This document shows, piece by piece, positions 1-8,900 of a stretch of DNA of 18,573 nucleotides. The stretch lies in NCBI GenBank assembly GCA_042091375.1, contig JBELHO010000062.1, positions 1 through 18,573 on the forward strand, given 5' to 3'. The translations under genes and the position numbers were made by a program. The stretch is from JBELHO01 sp042091375 (GTDB taxonomy: Bacteria > Pseudomonadota > Gammaproteobacteria > Enterobacterales > Alteromonadaceae). Within the stretch, counting starts at the first letter, position 1, and every line of letters starts with the position of its first letter. Under the pieces are notes generated by a model. It did no database searches. It was not told the DNA's origin and was given only the letters and a program-made list of their open reading frames with translations.

Positions 1-1350
1 CCAGCTTTTCACTATTACCTAAAGCAACTTCAATCAAGTGTCAACGGCAGTAAGGGCAAGGCAATTTTCTTTATTAGCTGTAGCCAATGGCGCTTACATC
101 ATTGGTCGGATATTAAGATAGACTTTGTCATCCGTCATGCCCGCGCCCTTGTCGAGGAGTTAGTAAACTATAATATTGATCTGCAACTCATCGAAGTTGA
201 TGATTTTCAACAGCAGGTAAAATATTTAACGCAACTGTGTCAACAGCATAATGTGACAGAGGTCGTAGCTAATCAAGAACTGGAATTTGACGAAGTTAGC
301 AGAGATTCATCCATACAAGAGCAAGGCATTAAATTAACACTTTTTGAGTCTGATGTAATCGTTGGCAAAGGCAAGATACTCAACAAATCTGGACAAATGT
401 TTAAGGTCTTTACCCCCTTTAAACGCGCTTGGTTAACTTACATAAAAGAAAATGGTTTTCAATACTTAGGAAAACCTGAGCCTATCGATAATATCACTGA
501 GCCAGTTGAACAAACAACCATAGACGATGACAGTATTTCTAGTGTATGGCCACTGGTAAAAAAGTTCGAAAACGATGTTTTACCGACATTTTTACACAAT
601 AAGCTCAGCAACTATCACCAGTATCGCGACTTCCCCGAGTTAAAGGCAACTTCAGGCTGTTCAGCCTATCTTGCTGCAGGAGTGCTTAGCCCTCGTTACG
701 TATTAACTCAGTTAATTAACCACCAACCAGATGTTATTTCAGCGGTAGATGCCCCCAGTTTTTCTTGGCTCAATGAACTCATTTGGCGTGAGTTTTATCG
801 CCACTTGATTTTTCATCACCCTAGATTGTCTATGAATCAATGTTTTAATCTAAAGTATCAGGATTTATCTTGGCAAAACAGCCATGAACTCTTCCGACAT
901 TGGTGTAATGGTACTACTGGCTACCCGCTAGTTGATGCAGCTATGCGTCAGCTCAATCAAACAGGTTGGATGCACAATCGTTTGCGTATGGTTGTTGCTA
1001 GCTTTTTAACCAAGCACCTACTGATTGATTGGCGCTGGGGAGAAAAGTACTTTATGCAGCATTTAATAGATGGTGACTTAGCCGCAAATAATGGCGGTTG
1101 GCAATGGGCTGCGAGTACGGGGTGCGATGCTCAGCCTTATTTCAGAATTTTTAACCCTATAAGACAAAGTGAAAGATTTGATCCAAATGGTAATTTTATT
1201 CGTAAATACTTACCAGAACTAGAAAATATTCCCAATAAAGAAGTGCACTTTCCGCACAACTTTATTACAAAAAATAAGCTGAAGTTATATTGGCCTGCTA
1301 TAGTCCAACACAAGGTAGCCAGAGTTAACGCGTTAGCTTTTTACAAATAA
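1..1350 (+). CDS. phrB: Deoxyribodipyrimidine photolyase (class I CPD type), 5' end outside the window
   Basis: This flavoprotein uses blue light to split cyclobutane pyrimidine dimers in DNA. The frame is open from base 1, and its first residues (AFHYYLKQLQSS...) already align with the N-terminal antenna domain, so only about the first 20-25 residues are missing. The GTG at 253 is internal and not the start. From the window edge there are 449 residues, against about 470 for E. coli PhrB. Family motifs appear in order: MFKVFTPFKRAWL, YRDFP, LSPRYV, then NELIWREFYRHL with the Glu and Trp that line the dimer pocket in E. coli PhrB. WMHNRLRM and the FAD-site signature DGDLAANNGGWQWAAST follow. 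PYFRIFNP lies near the C-terminus. It is the first visible gene of an operon with five lipid/redox genes and is followed after 20 bp by the SnoaL-like gene. Assignment as a repair enzyme rather than a cryptochrome rests on motif similarity. Confidence 0.95.
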   Translation, partial: PAFHYYLKQLQSSVNGSKGKAIFFISCSQWRLHHWSDIKIDFVIRHARALVEELVNYNIDLQLIEVDDFQQQVKYLTQLCQQHNVTEVVANQELEFDEVSRDSSIQEQGIKLTLFESDVIVGKGKILNKSGQMFKVFTPFKRAWLTYIKENGFQYLGKPEPIDNITEPVEQTTIDDDSISSVWPLVKKFENDVLPTFLHNKLSNYHQYRDFPELKATSGCSAYLAAGVLSPRYVLTQLINHQPDVISAVDAPSFSWLNELIWREFYRHLIFHHPRLSMNQCFNLKYQDLSWQNSHELFRHWCNGTTGYPLVDAAMRQLNQTGWMHNRLRMVVASFLTKHLLIDWRWGEKYFMQHLIDGDLAANNGGWQWAASTGCDAQPYFRIFNPIRQSERFDPNGNFIRKYLPELENIPNKEVHFPHNFITKNKLKLYWPAIVQHKVARVNALAFYK

Positions 1351-1370
1351 AATGGTATAAACACAAAGTA

Positions 1371-1847
1371 ATGAACATTCAATTAGATCATCCTATGCAC
1401 AAAGATGAGTTACAAGCCCATGATAGCAAGTGGTTAAACAATTTTTTGTCCGTATATCAGAATTTGTCAGTAGACAATCTTCACTTATTAGAAAAGGTAT
1501 ATCATCGCGATGTGGTTTTTTGTGATCCTATGCACAAGGTTGAAGGTTTGGATAATTTAAGTAAATATTTCAATGGTTTGTATACTAATCTTAATTCTTG
1601 TGATTTTAAAATCGAAAATGTTATCGCTGAAATTGACCAAGCAGCAATATATTGGCAAATGACTTATCAACACGACAAACTCAACAATGGTAATGCCGTT
1701 TCTGTTTCCGGCCATTCTCACATAAAAGGCGATGGTGACAAAGTGATCTATCATCAAGATTACTTAGACCTAGGCGCTATGCTTTATGAACAGTTGCCAC
1801 TGTTTGGCAAAGTCACTAAATGGATAAAGGGCAGGGCAATACAGTAA
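1371..1847 (+). CDS. SnoaL/NTF2-like fold protein of the photolyase operon
   Basis: This is a 158-residue protein with the features of a small cone-shaped alpha+beta barrel of the SnoaL/NTF2-like group. An N-terminal helix is followed by YHRDVVFCDPMHKVEGLDNLSKYF, the usual 'damage/filling of the barrel' segment. A later strand pair, around IYWQMTYQH and VSVSGHSHI, precedes HQDYLDLGAMLYEQLP. Such proteins are often isomerases, cyclases or ligand-binding proteins, but the substrate cannot be read from sequence. Many photolyase/Cfa-like operons in Proteobacteria carry a related gene, so a role in handling a modified lipid or aldehyde is plausible but inferred. The ATG at 1371 has no strong ribosome-binding site. 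Met9 (1395) is an alternative but is no better supported. The stop codon TAA shares its last base with the ATG of the next gene, which implies translational coupling. Confidence 0.85.
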   Translation: MNIQLDHPMHKDELQAHDSKWLNNFLSVYQNLSVDNLHLLEKVYHRDVVFCDPMHKVEGLDNLSKYFNGLYTNLNSCDFKIENVIAEIDQAAIYWQMTYQHDKLNNGNAVSVSGHSHIKGDGDKVIYHQDYLDLGAMLYEQLPLFGKVTKWIKGRAIQ

Positions 1848-2566
1848 TGTTAGAAGACAAGGCTGTTGTTATCACTGGCGCAACATCGGGTATAGGTAAA
1901 TCGTTATTTTATCAATATGTGCAACAAGGATATGAAGTTATACCTTGTGGTAGAAAGCAAAATGTTCTCGATGACTTAAGCAAAAATACCGCAACTACAT
2001 TGTGTTTTGACATCACTGACAAAAATGCCATTGCCGATGCGGCTAAAAAAGTCTCTTCATTAGACATTTTAATACTCAATGCCGGAGATTGTCGTTACAT
2101 AGATGACGCGGTAAATTTCGATGGCGACCTTTTTGCAGGTATAATAAACACCAATTTAGTCGCCATGGGGTATTTGCTACAATCATTTTTACCTAAAGTT
2201 AAGTCTGGTGGACAAGTTGTGTTTGTCAGCTCTAGTGCTACTATTTTACCTTTTCCACGATCAGAAGCCTATGCAGCCTCGAAAGCCGGAGTAGATTATT
2301 TAGCAAACAGTTTACGCCTCGATTTAGTTTGCAAAAACATTGATGTTACTCTTGTTCATCCGGGGTTTATCAAAACCCCACTAACAGACAAAAACGATTT
2401 TAATATGCCGTTCTTATTAACCAGTGAAGAAGCCGCACTGCGTATTTTTAAAGGTGTACAATCAAGAAAAAAATACTTACACTTTCCCAAACGCCTTACC
2501 TGGATCTTGAAAACCTTTTCATTTTTACCAGCAAAAATCTGGCAATCCCTCATATTAAGGACGTAA
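1847..2566 (+). CDS. Short-chain dehydrogenase/reductase (SDR family)
   Basis: This 239-residue NAD(P)-dependent oxidoreductase has a Rossmann fold. It shows the classical SDR motifs: TGATSGIG at residues 10-17 for the cofactor, NAG at 78-80, the serine cluster SSS at 128-130, and the catalytic Y142-x3-K146 (YAASK). PG at 172-173 follows. An in-frame ATG exists 27 bases upstream at 1820. I chose 1847 because it overlaps the preceding TAA by one base, has a G-rich stretch (AAAGGGCAGGG) just upstream, and puts the first beta strand at the normal distance from the N-terminus. The C-terminal tail (FPKRLTWILKTFSFLPAKIW) is hydrophobic and basic and may touch the membrane. The substrate is unknown. 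The position between SnoaL-like and FAD-oxidoreductase genes suggests work on a lipid-derived carbonyl or alcohol, which is inference. Confidence 0.92.
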   Translation: MLEDKAVVITGATSGIGKSLFYQYVQQGYEVIPCGRKQNVLDDLSKNTATTLCFDITDKNAIADAAKKVSSLDILILNAGDCRYIDDAVNFDGDLFAGIINTNLVAMGYLLQSFLPKVKSGGQVVFVSSSATILPFPRSEAYAASKAGVDYLANSLRLDLVCKNIDVTLVHPGFIKTPLTDKNDFNMPFLLTSEEAALRIFKGVQSRKKYLHFPKRLTWILKTFSFLPAKIWQSLILRT

Positions 2567-2569
2567 AGC

Positions 2570-3835
2570 ATGAAGCACTTCGCTGTCATCGGCTCTGGTG
2601 TGTCAGGCCTCACTAGCGCTTATTTGTTGTCAAAAAAACACAAAGTTACTGTATTTGAAAAAGCAAATAAAATTGGTGGCCATACGGCAACAGTCGATGT
2701 TGAAAAAAATGGAGAAAAGTACGCTATTGACACAGGTTTTATTGTTTTTAATGATAAAACCTATCCTAACTTTTTAGCTTTACTCGACGAGATTGGTATT
2801 GGTCAACAAGCCACTGAAATGAGTTTTTCGGTGCATAATTGTCAAACCGGTATGGAATATAACGGCCATAACTTAAACACATTATTCGCTCAACGGCGCA
2901 ACCTGTTAAACCCCAAGTTTTGGTTACTAGTCAAAGAAATATTGCGTTTTAATAAAATGTGTAAAAACATTTATAACCAGCAAAATTATCAACAAGGTAA
3001 GACCCTTGGCGCGTTCTTAAAAGAGCATGACTTTTCCTTATACTTTTCAGAGCACTATATATTGCCGATGGGCGCAGCTATTTGGTCAAGCTCACTTGCG
3101 CAAATGGAAGACTTTGAGTTGCGATTTTTTATTCAATTTTTTCATAATCACGGTTTATTGAATATAGCTGATCGACCTCAGTGGTATGTCATACCCAAAG
3201 GTTCAAGAAGTTACTTACCTCCCTTGATCAAGCCATTTGCAGATAACATTCAACTCAATGCTGAGATAAGTGGTATTAGTCGTCAAAATGATAAAGTACA
3301 AATAAATTTTAACGATGGCACTAACCAAATATTTGATGAAGTAGTTTTTGCTTGTCATTCTGATCAAGCTCTAGCCTTGTTAGACGACGCTACTGAGGCT
3401 GAACAGCAAATACTTGGCGCAATTCCCTATAGCACTAATTCTGTAGTGTTACACACAGATAAAAAGTTATTACCTGTACGCAAAAATGCCTGGGCTAGTT
3501 GGAATTACCAGTTAAGTGCCGACCGCCACAAGGCTGCAAGTGTTACTTACAATATGAATATACTGCAAGGTTTACAGTCTGAGCACACTTTTTGTGTCAC
3601 TTTAAATCAAAAGGAGGCCATTGATGAACAACATATTTTGCAGGAATTTAGTTACCATCATCCGGTTTTTTCTGCTGAGTCGATTCAAGCGCAAAAACAA
3701 CGGTCACAAATATGCGGTCAACAACACACCCATTTTGTTGGCGCCTACTGGCACAATGGCTTTCATGAGGACGGGGTGAGAAGTGCCGTTGAAGTAGCAC
3801 AACGTTTTGATTGCCATATAAAAAACAATAATTAG
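2570..3835 (+). CDS. FAD-dependent oxidoreductase of the amine-oxidase/desaturase-like fold
   Basis: This 421-residue flavoprotein opens with a dinucleotide-binding motif: GSGVSG at 8-13, the acidic E30 at the end of strand 2, and GGH at 36-38. These are typical of the NAD(P)-binding Rossmann-like/amine oxidase superfamily that includes phytoene desaturases and protoporphyrinogen oxidases. DTGFIVFN (54-61) and the C-terminal GAYWHNGFHEDGVRSAVE (391 onward) close the FAD site. Proteins of this kind are regularly found with DUF1365 and Cfa-like genes. In alphaproteobacteria, oxidative steps on phospholipid acyl chains lead to furan fatty acids (the enzymes are named UfaD and UfaO). Whether this gene corresponds to either cannot be decided here. 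A good AAGGA ribosome-binding site at 2557-2561 lies inside the end of the SDR gene, and the intergenic gap is 3 bp. FAD binding is well supported; the substrate is inferred only as a membrane lipid. Confidence 0.9.
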   Translation: MKHFAVIGSGVSGLTSAYLLSKKHKVTVFEKANKIGGHTATVDVEKNGEKYAIDTGFIVFNDKTYPNFLALLDEIGIGQQATEMSFSVHNCQTGMEYNGHNLNTLFAQRRNLLNPKFWLLVKEILRFNKMCKNIYNQQNYQQGKTLGAFLKEHDFSLYFSEHYILPMGAAIWSSSLAQMEDFELRFFIQFFHNHGLLNIADRPQWYVIPKGSRSYLPPLIKPFADNIQLNAEISGISRQNDKVQINFNDGTNQIFDEVVFACHSDQALALLDDATEAEQQILGAIPYSTNSVVLHTDKKLLPVRKNAWASWNYQLSADRHKAASVTYNMNILQGLQSEHTFCVTLNQKEAIDEQHILQEFSYHHPVFSAESIQAQKQRSQICGQQHTHFVGAYWHNGFHEDGVRSAVEVAQRFDCHIKNNN

Positions 3836-3845
3836 ACCAACTGAG

Positions 3846-4622
3846 ATGTCTGATCTATTTGCCAAAAGTTTTATCTATACAGGGCAGGTGACTCATCGCC
3901 GCTTTAGCCCTAAGCGACATTTTTTCAGTAGCCGTTTATTTATGCTTGCCTTAGACGTGTTCGCCTTAGAAGATAATCAAGCGAGTTGCGGAGTGTTTGG
4001 TTTTTCATGGTATCACCCACTGCGATTTGTAGAGAAAGATTACCTCAGGGGTGAACCTTTTCCATTATCTAAGCGTATCACCGAGAAAGTTAATAAGCTT
4101 GGTGGCCACAAAGACATCAAAAGAATATTGATGTTAGTGCAAGTCAGATGTTTTGGCATCTACTTTAGCCCCGCAAATTTTTATTTTTGTTATGACAGTG
4201 CCGGTCGTTGTACCCAAATGCTTGCTGAGGTGAGCAATACCCCTTGGAACGAACGCCACTATTATTTAGTGGATTTAACGCGAACAGATAACAGCGCGGT
4301 GTCTAAAAAAGTATTCCAAGTTTCGCCTTTTATGGACTTGCATATGGATTATTTTTGGACAATAAAATCTCCCCAGGAAACCAATGATAAGTTATTGGTA
4401 AGAATAGAGAATAAAATAACCGATCAACAAACCGGTGAACTGGAAAAGTTATTTGATGCAAGCTTGATTTTAACCAAAAAATCGTTTACAAAATCACAAC
4501 TACTGGCTATCTGGCGGCAACTACCGGCGATGACCATTACCGTAGTTATTGGCATATATTGGCAAGCCTTAAAACTTTTTGTAAAACGCGTACCTTTTAT
4601 TGGATATCAAAAATTAAATTAA
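3846..4622 (+). CDS. DUF1365 family protein
   Basis: This is a 258-residue member of the DUF1365 family. It is recognised by the N-terminal YTGQVTHRRFSPKRHFFSSRLFMLALD (residues about 11-37, with conserved H, R, F and H) and by later blocks KRILMLVQVRCFGIYFSPANFYFCYD and EVSNTPWNERHYYLV. These are followed by VSPFMDLHMDYFW. The biochemical function of the family is unknown. It is persistently linked to FAD oxidoreductase and Cfa-like genes, as it is here on both sides. The C-terminal part (LPAMTITVVIGIYWQALKLFVKR) is hydrophobic enough to sit in or on the membrane. The start ATG at 3846 has only a weak upstream purine stretch and lies 10 bp after the previous stop. A gap of about 47 bp leads to the next gene when that gene's better start is used. 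Confidence 0.9.
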   Translation: MSDLFAKSFIYTGQVTHRRFSPKRHFFSSRLFMLALDVFALEDNQASCGVFGFSWYHPLRFVEKDYLRGEPFPLSKRITEKVNKLGGHKDIKRILMLVQVRCFGIYFSPANFYFCYDSAGRCTQMLAEVSNTPWNERHYYLVDLTRTDNSAVSKKVFQVSPFMDLHMDYFWTIKSPQETNDKLLVRIENKITDQQTGELEKLFDASLILTKKSFTKSQLLAIWRQLPAMTITVVIGIYWQALKLFVKRVPFIGYQKLN

Positions 4623-4659
4623 ATTAGCTAAAACAATAAACGGCAATGAACAAAGTATT

Positions 4660-4664
4660 GGGAG
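4660..4664 (+). promoter_or_regulatory. Ribosome-binding site selecting the 4670 start of the Cfa-like gene
   Basis: GGGAG lies 5 bases before the ATG at 4670. The alternative ATG at 4646 has no purine-rich site before it, and using it would bury this site in coding sequence. Confidence 0.6.
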
Positions 4665-4669
4665 TAAAG

Positions 4670-5896
4670 ATGGAACATATTGAAAATGTTAGAGAGTTAG
4701 ATAATGCCAATTGGTTAGACAAACGTTGTCGCTCTATGGTTCTTTCTATTTTTGCTAAGTTGTCTTATGGTCAACTTGAAGTGATCGAAGGTAATACCAG
4801 TTCACTGTTTCCGCAATCAGCTTTGCAAGCTGAAGTAAAAGGTAAAATACACATTCACGATACCAGTGTTTACCGCGATTTTGTTAAAGGCGGAAGTATT
4901 GGTGTAGCCGAAGCCTTCATTGCTGGTAAATGGAGCAGTCCTAATCTAACTAATGTGATCCGCATCTTTGCTAAAGCCCAACAACAGACAGATCGTTTAG
5001 AAAGTAAAATGTCATGGATGAAACAAATAAAGTACGCTTTTTCCCATTGGCGTAATAGAAATACTCAATCGGGATCAAAACGCAATATCCTTTCCCATTA
5101 TGATCTTGGCAATGAGTTATACACTCGCTTCTTAGATCCGAAAATGATGTATTCTTCCGCTATATATCCCACTGCTGAAACCAGTTTAGAAGATGCACAA
5201 TCCCACAAATTGAAAACTATATGTGACAGTTTATCATTGTGCGCAACGGATCACTTACTTGAAATAGGTACTGGCTGGGGTGGTTTAGCGGTATACGCTG
5301 CTAAACACTATGGCTGTAAAGTAACAACTACCACTATTTCTGACGCTCAGCATGCCTATGCGGAAGAGCAGATCAAAAAAGAAAATCTCAGTGGTCAAAT
5401 TACTTTATTAAAGAAGGATTATCGAGAATTAACCGGTAGTTTCGATAAATTGGTTTCAATTGAAATGATTGAAGCGGTTGGCTATGAATATTTACCCAGT
5501 TTTTTTGAACAATGTAATGCAAGGCTTAAAGAGGGCGGTAAATTGTTGATACAAGCCATTACTATTGCTGATCAACGTTTTGATTCCTATCGTAGTAGTG
5601 TTGATTTTATTCAGGCTTATATTTTCCCCGGCGGCTTCTTACCGTCAATCAATATTTTGTCTAAGCACATTACCAAACACAGTAGTTTAGTGATTGAGTC
5701 TCTATCTGATATCGGCTTGGATTATGCGAAAACACTCGCTGATTGGCGCAGTAACTTTTTAGCTTCATGGCAAGAATTAACGACATTAGGTTACGATGAA
5801 CAATTCAAGCGGTTGTGGTTGTATTACTTATCCTATTGTGAAGGGGCTTTTTTAGAGCGCGCCACTAGCACAGTTCACTTAGTAGCAAGAAAATAA
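4670..5896 (+). CDS. Cyclopropane-fatty-acid-synthase-like SAM methyltransferase (possibly UfaM-type)
   Basis: This 408-residue enzyme should transfer a methyl group from S-adenosylmethionine to a double bond in a phospholipid acyl chain. It shows the family N-terminal domain and the linker HYDLGNELYTRFLDPKMMYS (143-162). The SAM site is LEIGTGWGG at 197-205. IEMIEAVG (with E268), FIQAYIFPGGFLPS and the C-terminal YYLSYCEGAF follow. Compared by eye with E. coli CFA synthase, the bicarbonate ligands Cys139 and His266 appear as Ser163 and Gln295, while Glu239 (E268) and Tyr317 (Y352) look kept. That pattern favours a methyl-branched or methylene product over a cyclopropane ring. Two starts are possible: 4646 and 4670. 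I prefer 4670 because GGGAG at 4660-4664 sits 5 bases upstream of it. It is the last gene of the photolyase operon. Confidence 0.9.
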   Translation: MEHIENVRELDNANWLDKRCRSMVLSIFAKLSYGQLEVIEGNTSSLFPQSALQAEVKGKIHIHDTSVYRDFVKGGSIGVAEAFIAGKWSSPNLTNVIRIFAKAQQQTDRLESKMSWMKQIKYAFSHWRNRNTQSGSKRNILSHYDLGNELYTRFLDPKMMYSSAIYPTAETSLEDAQSHKLKTICDSLSLCATDHLLEIGTGWGGLAVYAAKHYGCKVTTTTISDAQHAYAEEQIKKENLSGQITLLKKDYRELTGSFDKLVSIEMIEAVGYEYLPSFFEQCNARLKEGGKLLIQAITIADQRFDSYRSSVDFIQAYIFPGGFLPSINILSKHITKHSSLVIESLSDIGLDYAKTLADWRSNFLASWQELTTLGYDEQFKRLWLYYLSYCEGAFLERATSTVHLVARK

Positions 5897-5912
5897 ATCA
5901 ATTGTTCACACT

Positions 5913-5940
5913 TTGCCGTTAATTGTAAAAATTGCATAGT
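5913..5940 (+). promoter_or_regulatory. Weak sigma-70-like promoter candidate ahead of recC
   Basis: Within the 100-bp gap between the Cfa-like gene and recC, TTGCCG (5913-5918) and CATAGT (5935-5940) are separated by 16 bases. Each matches 4 of 6 consensus positions. The gap is the natural place for a recCBD promoter because it separates two unrelated functional groups. I see no strong hairpin terminator for the upstream operon in this gap. The match is poor enough to arise by chance. Confidence 0.25.
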
Positions 5941-5982
5941 GTTTATCTTGCGAGTGTGGTTAAATTTACGCTACGTCAGATA

Positions 5983-5989
5983 GAGAGAG
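5983..5989 (+). promoter_or_regulatory. Ribosome-binding site of recC supporting a TTG start
   Basis: The purine run GAGAGAG ends 7 bases before the TTG at 5997. No ATG or GTG lies at a suitable distance, so this site supports the unusual start codon. Confidence 0.6.
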
Positions 5990-5996
5990 CAAATTA

Positions 5997-8900
5997 TTGA
6001 TCCACCTTTATCCAGCCAACAAAATGGAGCATTTGTTGGCGCTGTATAATCGCATCCATCAATTATCTCCGCCACCGGTTTTTACCAAAGAAGTTATTAT
6101 TGTACAAAATGCGGGAATGCAACATTGGCTTAATATGTCACTTGCACAAACCCGAGGTATTAGCTTAGCAGTCGATTACGCGTTACCCGCTCAGTATTTA
6201 TGGAAATTGGTGAGAAGCCTTGCTGAGCAGGGGGTTGATAGCGAGCAAAACCCTTTTTCACGAGAAGCACTATGCTGGCGAATTTTTGCTTTATTGGCTA
6301 CAGATACTGTGATCAACCATGACAAATTCAGTCAAGTTACCCAATATTGGTTAACCCCTGACCAGCAAAAAGCAAAGCTCGGTGAATATAGCCAACAAGA
6401 GGATCTAAAGCGCTATCAATTATCCTGTCAATTAGCAGATTTGTTTGAACAATACTTAGTCTTTCGACCCGATTGGATCGATTGTTGGCACAACCGACAA
6501 ACCGTTATCGATAGTCAACAGCAGCAACAATTTAGTCAATTACAATCCTGGCAAGCTATTTTGTGGCAAATGCTAACCAGTGAACAAGAATACAACCCCG
6601 CTGCATTGGTCAATTCAGCAATTGCGCATTTGCCACTAAAACCACAACTACTGCCAAAAAGGATCAGTTTTTTTGGACTTAATGCAATGCCACCCATGTG
6701 GTTATCTTTTATTAACCGTTTAAGCGAATACTGTGATGTACATTTTTTTCACTTAAACCCATGTTTCTCCTATTGGGGCGATGTATTAACCGAAAAACAA
6801 GCCATTAAAGCATGCACTGCTTGGACAGCCAATGTCGAAGATATAGCCAAAACAGTTGGCAATCCACTATTAGCTAATTTAGGCCAACAAGGACGAGAAT
6901 TCTTATCATTAATTCAAGACTATAGCACCTTTGATATTGCAGCTTTTGATCGTGTTGATAAAGGTATGAGCCTTGAGAAGTTAAGCGTATTGGAAGCGTT
7001 GCAACAAGATATCTTAACTTTACAAGATCGCAGAACCAATTCCCTTGTCAAGAAAGATGACTCTGTGGTAATTACCAGTGCGCACAGTGCGTTAAGAGAA
7101 GTACAAGGACTACACGACTGGCTTTTACATCAGTTTAACCATCATCCTGATCTAACCCCGAAAGACATACTAGTGATGTGTCCGCAAGTAGAGCAGTACG
7201 CACCATACGTCAACGCGGTTTTTACTAGAGGATGGCAAGAAGTGGACAAAAGCATTCCCCCGTTGCCTTGCTCTATTGCCGATCGTATTAGTAAAGATTC
7301 AGAACCATTAGTGGCCGCTTTTACAGAACTTATATCGCTACCTGATAGTCGTTTTCAAGTGTCGCAAATACAAGCTTGGTTGCGTATTCCGGTAATTGCA
7401 CAAAAATTTGCGTTAACCGATACAGAAATTGAACGTTGTTTCATCTGGGTAGAACGAGCTTGCATTCATTGGGGGCTGAATGCCGAGCACAAGAATCAAC
7501 AATTGCACAGTCAAAAAAATTCTGCACAATTCACTTGGCAATATGGGCTATCTCGCTTGCTGCAAGGCTTTGCCCAAGCAGATCACATCACCCTAGCGGA
7601 TAACAAGGTTTTATTACCTGTTATTGAAGGCGATGACGGTGTTTTACTCGGTAAATTCATGCTGGTACTAGAGCAACTAGAGTTTTATCGTCACTTGCTA
7701 ACACTGAGTAGAACCCCGCTACAATGGCACAGTTTCCTAGTGCAATTAATTGCTGACTTTTTTATTAGCAGTGATGACGGTGGTATTCACATAATCACTC
7801 ATGCAGTTGATTTACTCGTTGAGTATTGTCAACAAGCGAATTTTCAACAAAAAATCAACCTGACTATAGTTCAAGATTTTCTCAATAATCACTTTAGTCA
7901 ACCCCAGCCCAGTCGGCAGTTTATGATCGGTCAGGTCACATTTTGCTCAATGTTACCGATGCGCAGTATTCCCTTTAAAATAGTGGCAATTTTAGGTTTG
8001 AACGACGGTGAATACCCCAGACAAAGACAACCTTTAGGGTTTGATTTAATGTCACTATCAACGGCTAGATTAGGCGACAGGTCGCGTCGGGGTGACGATA
8101 GGTACTTATTTCTTGAAGCCATTATTTCAGCTCGTCAACATTTGTATTTAAGTTTTCAAGGGCGAAGTATTAAAAACAATAATCAGCGTCAACCGTCAAT
8201 TGTATTAAAAGAATTAATGGATTATTTATCAATGGCTTATGGTTGGCAATTAACTGATGATAACCATCAAGACATCAGACAATTGGCGATGCAAGCCTTC
8301 AGTGCACACAACTATCAAGGCAAATTTCCAAGTTTTGATGAAAAATGGTTAGCTATTATTGCTAATAATACCGGCATAAAACCTGATGAGCCAGCTAGTG
8401 AAATTACTCAAATAATCCCTTTTAGCTCCGAAAACTCAGTGTTAGCAGCAAGTGATCAAGCGGCTATAAACAACCCCATATTGTCTTTAAATGCCAGTGA
8501 ACTGATCAGTTTTTTCCAGCATTCTGCACGTTGTTTTGCTCGTCAACGATTAGATTTGCACCTAGATAGCGAGCATAAGTTCCTAAGCGACACCGAGCCA
8601 TTTGACTGTGATCATTTAGCCAGTTATCAGTTAAAAACCTCACTAGTAGATAACGAATTAAACTCGCAGCAATCATCCCCCACAACCAGCGATTTATTGA
8701 AACAAGCTCAGCTTGGCGGTTATTTTCCCGACCTACCAACCACGCCTAGTATGCTACAAAAATTGCGTGATGACAGTGATTTACTGATTGAATATATTCG
8801 CAATGAACAAGCCGATAATACAGAAATACAGCCGCTAGCTCTAACCATTGAGCTGCCCATAAAGCAACAAACGGTTACCCTTGAACTCACTGCGACCGTG

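Noticed and set aside
253..1350. Photolyase starting at GTG 253
   Set aside because: The same frame is open to base 1 and codes for recognisable photolyase N-terminal sequence, so the gene is cut by the window edge.
1820..1846. Longer SDR start at ATG 1820
   Set aside because: It would add nine non-conserved residues and overlap the previous gene by 28 bp. ATG 1847 has the stop/start overlap and a G-rich site.
7931..8122. Minus-strand ORFs inside recC, recB, recD and other genes
   Set aside because: They are short, lie antisense to strong coding sequence, have no ribosome-binding sites and resemble no protein. They are shadows of the plus-strand genes.
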